This document shows, one piece after another, positions 17,077 to 22,991 of a stretch of 64,000 nucleotides of DNA (the stretch's first letter is position 1; each line of letters opens with the position of its first letter). The notes beneath the pieces are model-generated. The model did no database searches. It saw only the letters and a program-made list of their open reading frames with translations, and was not told the origin of the DNA. Location of the stretch: the NCBI RefSeq assembly GCF_018390535.1, contig NZ_JAHBBW010000009.1:62001-126000 (forward strand). The letters are read 5' to 3'. Source of the DNA: Bacteroides propionicigenes. Lineage in GTDB: Bacteria > Bacteroidota > Bacteroidia > Bacteroidales > Bacteroidaceae. The position numbers and the translations under genes are program-made.

Positions 17077-17832
17077 TTATTTTATGTTGTCGTTCCAATG
17101 TACCATATCGTATGGATAATAGGGCAACCATTTCAGGCTGCTGTCATCCAGTCCCAAGACCTTGACCAATGCACCGCTGTCAAAACTCCAATAGCCGTTA
17201 TGTATGATACCATATTTATGATCGTTATGCCAAGCGCAATCAGAATGACCTCGATACCATTCCTTTTTAAGATACTTCTCTAATCTCTGAAGGGTCAATT
17301 CTTTACTTTGATTGTTGTTGGAAATTATAGACAATGTACTTTGATAAGGAACTGGAAACAATACTGTGTCGGAACATCTTTCCCAATCGGTTAATCTGTA
17401 TTTTATTAAAAAGTCATACAAGGCATCACTCACATTTTCATTATCAATCATGTTTGACAATATCCTCATATTACGTTCATCTGTATCTAACATTATCCCT
17501 ATAGATAACATCCATAACATCTGTACATATCCACCTGTAATAGTCCAATTATCTTTTAATATTTTTACTAAATCATCATAATCACTTCTTAGTTTTACCA
17601 CATCTTCTCCCATTGAATATTTTGTCACAAAAGAATTTAGTTTACATCCAAAAAGTGTATCGTATTTATTATGAAGAACTTCTCTGTTCGGCACCGAATA
17701 TAACTGAACATGTTCTTTTTCCGCTTTAAGAAGTTCATCAATACTATTTTCCAGTTGTCTACTTCTCCGTGAATATTTAGTCAGTTGATCTAAATATTGC
17801 TTTTCTGTAAAAAGTTTATCTCTTGTTTCCAT
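17077..17832 (-). CDS. PoNi-type immunity protein (DUF1910/DUF1911), copy 2
   Basis: The 251-residue homologue of the 12956-13732 protein has the same C-terminal DUF1911 motif (NGYWSFDSGALVKVLGLDD, then SSLKWLPYYPYDMVHWN). It keeps the WYRGHSDCAWHN segment common to both copies. The N-terminal half (METRDKLFTEKQYLDQLTKY) is diverged, which fits recognition of another PoNe-type DNase. There is no toxin gene next to it. It shares a cassette with the DUF7691-like gene, eight bases downstream. Confidence 0.88.
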   Translation of the reverse strand: METRDKLFTEKQYLDQLTKYSRRSRQLENSIDELLKAEKEHVQLYSVPNREVLHNKYDTLFGCKLNSFVTKYSMGEDVVKLRSDYDDLVKILKDNWTITGGYVQMLWMLSIGIMLDTDERNMRILSNMIDNENVSDALYDFLIKYRLTDWERCSDTVLFPVPYQSTLSIISNNNQSKELTLQRLEKYLKKEWYRGHSDCAWHNDHKYGIIHNGYWSFDSGALVKVLGLDDSSLKWLPYYPYDMVHWNDNIK

Positions 17833-17854
17833 ATATGGTACACTATTTTTGATG

Positions 17855-17903
17855 TTAATGGTTCAGCAGGGAACGGCTTGCCGTTATCCTGCGTTGTTAA
17901 TGG
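17855..17903. repeat. Cassette hairpin repeat R7
   Basis: It runs TTAATGG, arms AGCAGGGAACGG / CCGTTATCCTGC with loop CTTG, then GTTGTTAATGG. GTTAATGG occurs at both ends of this copy, a good candidate for the crossover sequence. Confidence 0.85.
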
Positions 17904-17908
17904 TATAT

Positions 17909-18274
17909 TTATATTTTCCCTTTACTATAAAAAGCCTCTAAAACAAAGAGAAACAACGAAAGGAAAATGTATAATATAAGTATCAATAGATTATTCTTAT
18001 TAGGCTTTTCATTAAACTTCTCTATGACAGCTTTATACCTTCTTTTCCAGCAGAAACGAATACATAAAAGAATGAATATCAGCCCTAAAGACACATTATA
18101 CATTGTTCGCGTTGGATAAGGCAATATTTTATATTGTTCCAATACTCCCCATATTGTGTGAATATTACAATTCAGAAATACAGCGAGAATTAACAAAGCT
18201 GCATAAACCGCTATTTCGGAATAAGAACTGTATTTCCATAGCCTATAAAATTTGAAAAATAAATAATCTATCAT
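17909..18274 (-). CDS. Small three-TM membrane protein, first cassette after the recombinase
   Basis: The 121-residue protein has three hydrophobic helices (about residues 21-40 IAVYAALLILAVFL, 57-75 VSLGLIFILLCIRFCW and 96-115 LLILILYIFLSLFLFVL). I do not recognise the family. It is the cassette nearest the recombinase, where new cassettes would be expected if insertion works as in integrons. Confidence 0.62.
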   Translation of the reverse strand: MIDYLFFKFYRLWKYSSYSEIAVYAALLILAVFLNCNIHTIWGVLEQYKILPYPTRTMYNVSLGLIFILLCIRFCWKRRYKAVIEKFNEKPNKNNLLILILYIFLSLFLFVLEAFYSKGKI

Positions 18275-18284
18275 ACTTAATTAC

Positions 18285-18347
18285 CATTAATGTTATTTAT
18301 AACCGCACCTTATGGTGTCGTTCCTACACTTCTATAACTGCACCTCA
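18285..18347. repeat. Candidate primary recombination site between recombinase and array
   Basis: TTAATG, the left end of the cassette repeat, occurs here (18287-18292) without the R1-R7 stem. It is followed by two direct copies of TATAAC[CT]GCACCT (18298 and 18333) and a small hairpin CACC-TTAT-GGTG. The second copy contains the recombinase stop codon (18345-18347). Position and relation to R1-R7 are like attI against attC. Function is inferred. Confidence 0.5.
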
Positions 18348-19451
18348 CGAATTATCCAGTGTATCAAGGGGATTAGGGATTTTTGCTTTATGGGTACTTG
18401 ACACATGAAGATAAATGGTTGTGGTCTTGATGTCGTTGTGTCCCAGCAATTCCTGTATCGTGTGCAGGTCTGTTCCCTGTTCCAGCAAGTGTGTGGCAAA
18501 GGAGTGGCGCAGCATGTGTACGTGTACACGGTGTTTGATGCCTGCACGATGTGCGGCTTCTTTCAGCACTTTCACCAATGCACTTGCCGAATATTGCTCT
18601 CCGGGTGTTTCGCCCTCAAACAGCCATTTTTGTGGGCGATATTCCCGAAAGTAGTGCCGTAGCTCTTCCAGCAACTTGGGCGAAAGGAGCGAATAACGGC
18701 ATTTCTTCCCCTTGCCCATAATGCGAACCGACATTGTTTCACTGTTGATGTCCTGCGGGGTCAGGTTAAGCAATTCGCCTCTTCTAAGTCCGGCAGAGTA
18801 AACCAACGAAATCATGCAGTGATGCTTGATGTTGGAAATTTGTGCAAGGATGCGCTTAATTTCATTCTTGCTCAACACTTCGGGCAGGCTCTTGTACTCT
18901 TTGGCACGGGTGATACCGCCGTAGTATTGCCGCTTGCCGCCTTTCACCTGCTCATAATAGAACTTGATAGCATTGATGCGCATATTCTGTTGCGACACCG
19001 AGATTTTCTTCTCGTTCACAAGATAGAGTATGTACTTGTTGATGTCCGGCACTTTCAGGCGGTCGATGTTCCGTCCCTTGTGATATTCCATGAAGTCGCT
19101 GAAATAGGCACGGTATGTTTTGACGGTCGAGGGGCTGTAACGCTTCTGTTCCAGCAGTTCGAGGTAGCCTTTCGGCAGTGTGTATTCCCTTTTAGGTTTG
19201 GGATGCCGCACGTAAACCCGGCTGTAATCAATATAGGCGTGGGGTGAATAGCGGTCGTAGAAATCCGGCAGGCTGAAAGCGGCTGACGCTATGTATGCAG
19301 AGCCGTTGCCAGCCATTTCTATGTCCGTATCTTGGGCGAGCAGCAGGGCGACAGCCTGACTGTTTACATACTCTATTCGTATGTAGTCCGCACCGTTTCT
19401 TTCTTCCTTGTACAGAACGATGCTTCCTCTCTGTTTCTGAACCTTATCCAT
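18345..19451 (-). CDS. Tyrosine recombinase (XerC/D-like) of the immunity cassette array
   Basis: The 368-residue recombinase has an N-terminal core-binding SAM-like domain (about 105-190; GYLELLEQKRYSPSTVKTYR) and a complete catalytic domain. Arg is in SAGLRRGELLNL, His-x-x-Arg in MLRHSFATHLL, His in LLGHNDIKTT and the nucleophile Tyr in TTIYLHV. The insertion typical of IntI integrases is not evident, so it is Xer-like. It probably recombines the hairpin repeats. ATG 19451 is preferred: a -7 box (TATCTTTG, - strand 19481-19474) lies within the longer frame from 19496. It reads in the same direction as the array, with a palindromic operator upstream. Confidence 0.88.
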   Translation of the reverse strand: MDKVQKQRGSIVLYKEERNGADYIRIEYVNSQAVALLLAQDTDIEMAGNGSAYIASAAFSLPDFYDRYSPHAYIDYSRVYVRHPKPKREYTLPKGYLELLEQKRYSPSTVKTYRAYFSDFMEYHKGRNIDRLKVPDINKYILYLVNEKKISVSQQNMRINAIKFYYEQVKGGKRQYYGGITRAKEYKSLPEVLSKNEIKRILAQISNIKHHCMISLVYSAGLRRGELLNLTPQDINSETMSVRIMGKGKKCRYSLLSPKLLEELRHYFREYRPQKWLFEGETPGEQYSASALVKVLKEAAHRAGIKHRVHVHMLRHSFATHLLEQGTDLHTIQELLGHNDIKTTTIYLHVSSTHKAKIPNPLDTLDNS

Positions 19452-19473
19452 GTCGCTGAATTTTGCTTCGCTC

Positions 19474-19518
19474 CAAAGATAAGATAAAAATATCACTTTT
19501 TGAACATCTGTTCAAAAA
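19474..19518 (-). promoter_or_regulatory. Recombinase promoter with 22-bp perfect palindrome operator
   Basis: TTTTTGAACA (19497-19506) and TGTTCAAAAA (19509-19518) form a perfect palindrome with a 2-base spacer. It lies 15 bases upstream of the -7 box TATCTTTG. Size and symmetry suit a TetR-family dimer, and a tetR gene ends 29 bases upstream. That regulator probably controls the recombinase; binding is inferred. Confidence 0.65.
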
Positions 19519-19546
19519 TAATAGAGGTTAAAAAAACAAAAGAGTA

Positions 19547-20161
19547 TCAGGCTTTAAGCAGCGAATAGATATGGCGAAAATTTTCTGCCAGTTCGTCCAC
19601 GTTCAGACCGTTCAGAAATGCTTGTTCGTATGACAGTCCTAAAAACATTTGCCGGAACATGATAGCCGTTTTCTTCACGTCCGTGTCACTCCTGATTTCC
19701 CCGCTTTCTTTTGCTTTCTGTATGACTTTCTCCCATAGGTCATAGTCTTGTCGGTAGATTTTCTCAATTTTCTGCCTGATACCCGGATAGTACATGCGCA
19801 CTTGTGACAGAAAGTGAAAGTAGTAGAAGTTAGGACTACAATCATGCGGGCTGCTATTATCGCCAATCAGTTCAACAATCCTTTTCATGGAAGCGGCTAC
19901 TCCAGCCACGTATTGCCCGATGAACTCTGCCAACGTATCGGCAGGAGCGGCAAACTTGTTTTCCGGTTCGTGCATTTGCAACACGTATTTGTCCGCCACA
20001 GCCATGAATAAATCCAACTTGTGCGGAAAATAATAAACGATACCCGTTTTTGTCACCCCGCAGGCTTTGGCAAGCGTGATGATGCTTGCTTTCTCGTAGT
20101 TCATCCTGACAAATACGCCGAACGCTTTATCTATTACTTCTTCACGGTTAGTTATTATCAT
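19547..20161 (-). CDS. TetR/AcrR family regulator
   Basis: The 204-residue protein has a typical N-terminal TetR HTH (VIDKAFGVFVRMNYEKASIITLAKACGVTKTGIVYYFPHK, about residues 8-48). An all-helical ligand-binding or dimerisation domain follows. It lies directly upstream of the recombinase on the same strand, with the palindrome between them, so it is the best candidate for controlling cassette recombination or array expression. Ligand unknown. Confidence 0.87.
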   Translation of the reverse strand: MIITNREEVIDKAFGVFVRMNYEKASIITLAKACGVTKTGIVYYFPHKLDLFMAVADKYVLQMHEPENKFAAPADTLAEFIGQYVAGVAASMKRIVELIGDNSSPHDCSPNFYYFHFLSQVRMYYPGIRQKIEKIYRQDYDLWEKVIQKAKESGEIRSDTDVKKTAIMFRQMFLGLSYEQAFLNGLNVDELAENFRHIYSLLKA

Positions 20162-20231
20162 ACACGTTTGTTTTTAATCGGTTACGAAGATACGGATTTT
20201 GTTTTAAGCATTTGTACCCCAGTGCTTTTTT

Positions 20232-20284
20232 TTAGTGCAAGGTGCAAGTATATATTTATATATATAGCTTGCACCTTGCACTAA
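20232..20284. repeat. Perfect 17-bp inverted repeat with AT-rich loop
   Basis: TTAGTGCAAGGTGCAAG (20232-20248) is exactly repeated in reverse complement at 20268-20284 around a 19-base loop of alternating T and A. No T tract follows on either strand in the proper place, so it is not a standard terminator. It lies upstream of tetR near the ICE-1/ICE-2 boundary. Confidence 0.75.
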
Positions 20285-20470
20285 CCCAAAAATATTTATT
20301 ATCAGATATTTGCGAGTTTCAAAAGAAAGCCGTATCTTTGAACCCGAAAGTTAGGCAGACAAACAGCGGTCAAAGTTGGACAAGCCCAACATCTGAAAAT
20401 CGTTACTGTTTCGTTACCTATTTGAAATTTTGAAAGCGAAGTAGCTGAAATATAAGCGGTTAGAGTTGTA

Positions 20471-20495
20471 GGTTCAAAACCCTGTCTCTCCGCAA
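20471..20495 (+). other. Attachment-site-like copy of the tRNA-Ser 3' end
   Basis: CCCTGTCTCTCCGCAA at 20480-20495 is identical to the 3' end of tRNA-Ser (59581-59596). The nine bases before it match in seven (GGTTCAAAA against GGTTCGAAT). The T-stem cannot pair, so this is a displaced 3' end and not a tRNA gene. It lies 239 bases before the ICE-2 integrase start, the place expected for an attL or attR. The remaining 20162-20733 gap holds the inverted repeat, a terminator and nothing else I can support. Confidence 0.7.
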
Positions 20496-20515
20496 AAACA
20501 GAATGCAAATAAAAG

Positions 20516-20552
20516 AAAATCCCTGTAAACTAACAATTTACGGGGATTTTTT
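20516..20552 (+). terminator. Terminator-like hairpin
   Basis: AAATCCCTGTAAA (20517-20529) and TTTACGGGGATTT (20537-20549) pair around a short loop and run into Ts. Confidence 0.6.
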
Positions 20553-20733
20553 ATTTTTGGTACATAGCAAAAATAAGCATATTAAAGCATTCTTTCGGTG
20601 TACTATTCGGTGTACCTTATTACCTTCAATGTCAGGTACACCTATTTGGTAAATAATTCATTGTTTATCAGTATTTTGCATCTTGACTTGTTGCTCTTGG
20701 AAATTTAGTTTTGTGATTAAAAAAACAAGTAAG

Positions 20734-21957
20734 ATGGAAAGAACAACATTTTGTCTATTGTTCTACATTCGTAGGACGAAATTGAATCGGAACGGTGAGG
20801 CTCCGATAATGATGAGAATTACAGTGAATGGAGTCCGGGTTGATGCTTCAGTGAAGAAAACAATTCTTCCGGAGTTCTGGAGTGCATCAAAAGGAAAGGT
20901 TTTGGAAAAGAAACGGGAGTACAAGGAACTGAATTTGTATCTTGACTCAATCCGCTTACGGATAATGAAGATTCAGCGTGAATTGGAGATAGAGGGTGTA
21001 TCCGTTTCTGCCAATAGTGTCTTGGAACGTTTCTTGGGTAAGGATGCTCCCGTACAGCGTACTTTGTTTGAGGTCTTTCGGGAACATAATGATAAATGTG
21101 CTCAATTGTCCGGTACGGACATGGCACCTGCAACTGTACAGCGTTATGAAACATCTTTGAAACATACTCAGGATTTTGTTTGGGAAACATATCATAAAAA
21201 AGACATTCTTTTGGGAGATGTTTCCCGTCAGTTTATTGAGGATTATGAGTTTTGGCTGAAGACAGAGAAAAAGTGTTGTCACAATACTGCTACTAAATAT
21301 CTAAAGAACTTCAAGAAGATAATCCGTATAGCTTTGGCTAAGGGATGGATGAAGAATGATCCATTTTCTGAAATAAAATTCTCACTGGATAAAGTAGAAC
21401 CGGATTTTTTGGAAGATTCGGAGATTCAAAAACTGATTTTAAAGGAGATTGATATTCCACGGTTGGGTCAGGTGCGTGATGTTTTTGTGTTCTGTTGCTT
21501 CACAGGTTTGGCTTTCTCGGATATTCATGATTTGAAAAAGGAACACATAGTAGAGGATTCGAACGGTGCCAAATGGATACGCAAGGGGAGACAGAAAACC
21601 AAAATTATGTGTAATATTCCATTGATGGAAGTGCCTTTGAAGATTCTGGGAAAGTATTCCACTAATGAATATTGTAAAAGTCGCGATGTGCTTTTTCCTG
21701 TTCTTTGTAATCAAAAGATGAATGCGTATCTCAAGGAATTAGCTGATATTTGTGGCATTAAGAAAACATTGACGACTCATGTGGCCCGTCATACTTTCGC
21801 AACGTTTGCTTTGGCAAATGGTGTTTCCATAGAGAGTGTTGCTAAAATGTTGGGGCATACCAATGTTCAGATGACCCGTCATTATGCACGTGTGTTAGAC
21901 CGTACGGTGATACGTGAAATGTCACAGGTCAGAATGGATTTTCAATTATCTCTGTAA
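20734..21957 (+). CDS. int: Tyrosine integrase of ICE-2
   Basis: The 407-residue integrase is of the Bacteroidales type. It has an N-terminal arm-binding domain (MERTTFCLLFYIRRTKLNRN), a SAM-like core-binding domain (about 105-215) and a catalytic domain with HVARHTFATFAL, MLGHTNVQMTRHYAR. At the first catalytic arginine position the motif reads CFTGLAFSDIHDL, with Ser in place of Arg, as in IntDOT of CTnDOT. ATG 20734 starts the conserved N-terminus; the frame continues upstream to 20683 without family resemblance. The att-like tRNA-Ser 3' end nearby suggests its target. A terminator follows. Confidence 0.93.
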   Translation: MERTTFCLLFYIRRTKLNRNGEAPIMMRITVNGVRVDASVKKTILPEFWSASKGKVLEKKREYKELNLYLDSIRLRIMKIQRELEIEGVSVSANSVLERFLGKDAPVQRTLFEVFREHNDKCAQLSGTDMAPATVQRYETSLKHTQDFVWETYHKKDILLGDVSRQFIEDYEFWLKTEKKCCHNTATKYLKNFKKIIRIALAKGWMKNDPFSEIKFSLDKVEPDFLEDSEIQKLILKEIDIPRLGQVRDVFVFCCFTGLAFSDIHDLKKEHIVEDSNGAKWIRKGRQKTKIMCNIPLMEVPLKILGKYSTNEYCKSRDVLFPVLCNQKMNAYLKELADICGIKKTLTTHVARHTFATFALANGVSIESVAKMLGHTNVQMTRHYARVLDRTVIREMSQVRMDFQLSL

Positions 21958-22040
21958 TGTGATTATTGAGTAAGTTTGTATTAGATTTTTCTGTTTCTTC
22001 TTATCAAAAGATTCTTTTTAAACATATTCTTAAATTGTGA

Positions 22041-22070
22041 AATAGCCGGAATTACCCTCCGGCTATTTTT
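22041..22070 (+). terminator. Integrase terminator
   Basis: AATAGCCGGA (22041-22050) and TCCGGCTATT (22058-22067) form a perfect 10-bp stem with a 7-base loop followed by Ts. Confidence 0.85.
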
Positions 22071-22183
22071 GTACCTCTTTGTCGGTTTCTGTCCTTTTTT
22101 GTCGGTTGCTCAACGGTTGAGTAACCAATAGCCTCATAATAACTCTGTAATATTGCACCATAAACGATAAAAACAAGGTCAAT

Positions 22184-22489
22184 ATGAATAACAGAAAAGT
22201 CGTACCGGGTGCCGGAGTTACCCATATGTTAAGTACCATCCTTGCCAAAGTGAGCAGGATTGAACAGCTGCTTTCACCTAATATTGAAAACCTGCCGGAC
22301 AGCGAGATTCTGGATTCAAAAGGAGTCCGCCTGCTGACCAAGATGTCCGACAGGACACTTTTGAGACGTCGCAATGACGGTACGCTGCCCTTTCACCGCG
22401 ACAAGGGAAAGATTTACTACCGCCGTTCGGACGTGCTGCGTGCCATGTTACTGGAAAAGGAAGAACACTCTAAAAATAAAAGGTTATGA
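22184..22489 (+). CDS. Small helix-turn-helix DNA-binding protein (Xis-like)
   Basis: The 101-residue protein has an HTH_17-type domain at about 38-90 (LLTKMSDRTLLRRRNDGTLPFHRDKGKIYYRRSDVLRAML). Such a protein, encoded right after the integrase, usually serves in excision or in regulation. Its TGA stop overlaps the ATG of the next gene (ATGA), so the two are translationally coupled. This TGA is a true terminator only 3.9 kb from the TGA-rich region of the same element. Confidence 0.8.
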   Translation: MNNRKVVPGAGVTHMLSTILAKVSRIEQLLSPNIENLPDSEILDSKGVRLLTKMSDRTLLRRRNDGTLPFHRDKGKIYYRRSDVLRAMLLEKEEHSKNKRL

Positions 22490-22815
22490 GAAAGATGATC
22501 AAGATTGAAAGCAGTTCATTCGCTGCGCTCGTGAGAAGTTACAAGAAGTCCCTCAACATGCTGGCCGTGCTGCAACATATCTGCGAGGACAACAGTGTCG
22601 AATTGTCCATGCTGCCGGATGAGGTATGTGAACTGATAGGACTTGAACCGGCCGAAATAGAGAAACAGCGTCTGAACGGGCGTCTTCGTTTTGCAGAAGA
22701 GGAAAACGGCACAAGGCATTACTCAATCGTGGATATAATCAACCTGAAGGATTCGATTGACAGCAGGAGAATAAACAGGCAGGTAGAGGAACTTTCATTT
22801 GAGGACGATATATAG
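22486..22815 (+). CDS. Small DNA-binding protein, partner of the Xis-like protein
   Basis: The 109-residue acidic protein has a possible MerR-like recognition region (LPDEVCELIGLEPAEIEKQRLNGRLRFAEEENGTRHYSIVDIINLKDSI). It is coupled to the upstream HTH gene by a four-base overlap. The pair recalls the xis2c-xis2d pair of CTnDOT. Function is inferred. Confidence 0.68.
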   Translation: MRKMIKIESSSFAALVRSYKKSLNMLAVLQHICEDNSVELSMLPDEVCELIGLEPAEIEKQRLNGRLRFAEEENGTRHYSIVDIINLKDSIDSRRINRQVEELSFEDDI

Positions 22816-22925
22816 AAGTAAGATTACATGGCTGATAACTAAGCATTATGCTGAATGTCAGCCTATTTTATAGCCTATTCTTTGTTATAAACTAAAAAAA
22901 GGTTATGTGTATTCTTACTTACGGA

Positions 22926-22958
22926 TTGTAATATCCTAAAAAAGTTTTTGTAGATTTG
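22926..22958 (+). promoter_or_regulatory. Bacteroides promoter of the GHKL-nuclease gene
   Basis: A -33 TTG (22926-22928) and -7 TAGATTTG (22951-22958) are separated by 22 bases. The gene starts 33 bases downstream. Confidence 0.55.
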
Positions 22959-22991
22959 CAATAAATAAACTATAGCTCAATAGATCATGCC

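Larger units (their letters stand above)
11901..19451 (-). other. rAID-like integron-style immunity cassette array with its recombinase
   Basis: Starting from the tyrosine recombinase (19451-18345), nine complete genes follow on the same strand, plus the repeat-less gene at 11339-11890. They are separated by seven copies of an imperfect hairpin repeat (R1-R7), with a divergent hairpin site between the recombinase and the first gene. Two genes are DUF1910/DUF1911 (PoNi) immunity proteins, one is an LRR protein, several have signal peptides or membrane segments, and neighbours are unrelated. This is the organisation of recombinase-associated acquired interbacterial defence clusters. In these, orphan immunity genes against type VI secretion effectors collect by site-specific recombination. 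Unlike integrons, the recombinase reads in the same direction as the cassettes. Confidence 0.82.
1..20495. mobile_element. ICE-1, end portion of a Bacteroidales integrative conjugative element with rAID cargo
   Basis: The unit runs from the coupling-protein gene cut by the left edge to the tRNA-Ser-like attachment sequence near 20.48 kb. Coupling protein, DUF3945 protein, topoisomerase III, primase/helicase, Xis-like HTH and RteC together are typical of CTnDOT-related elements. In CTnDOT an Xis gene pair, orf3 and the topoisomerase gene exc form the excision operon controlled by RteC. Here the topoisomerase converges on the other genes rather than sharing their operon. The immunity-cassette array is cargo placed between the AraC-type gene and the TetR gene. 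The right boundary is inferred from gene content and the att-like sequence; the left end is outside the window. Confidence 0.7.

Noticed and set aside
12104-17903. CRISPR array
   Set aside because: The repeats are 0.4-1.5 kb apart and separated by genes; there are no short spacers and no cas genes anywhere in the window.
20402-20495. A second tRNA-Ser gene at the ICE border
   Set aside because: Only the 3' end matches; T stem cannot pair and no anticodon arm is present.
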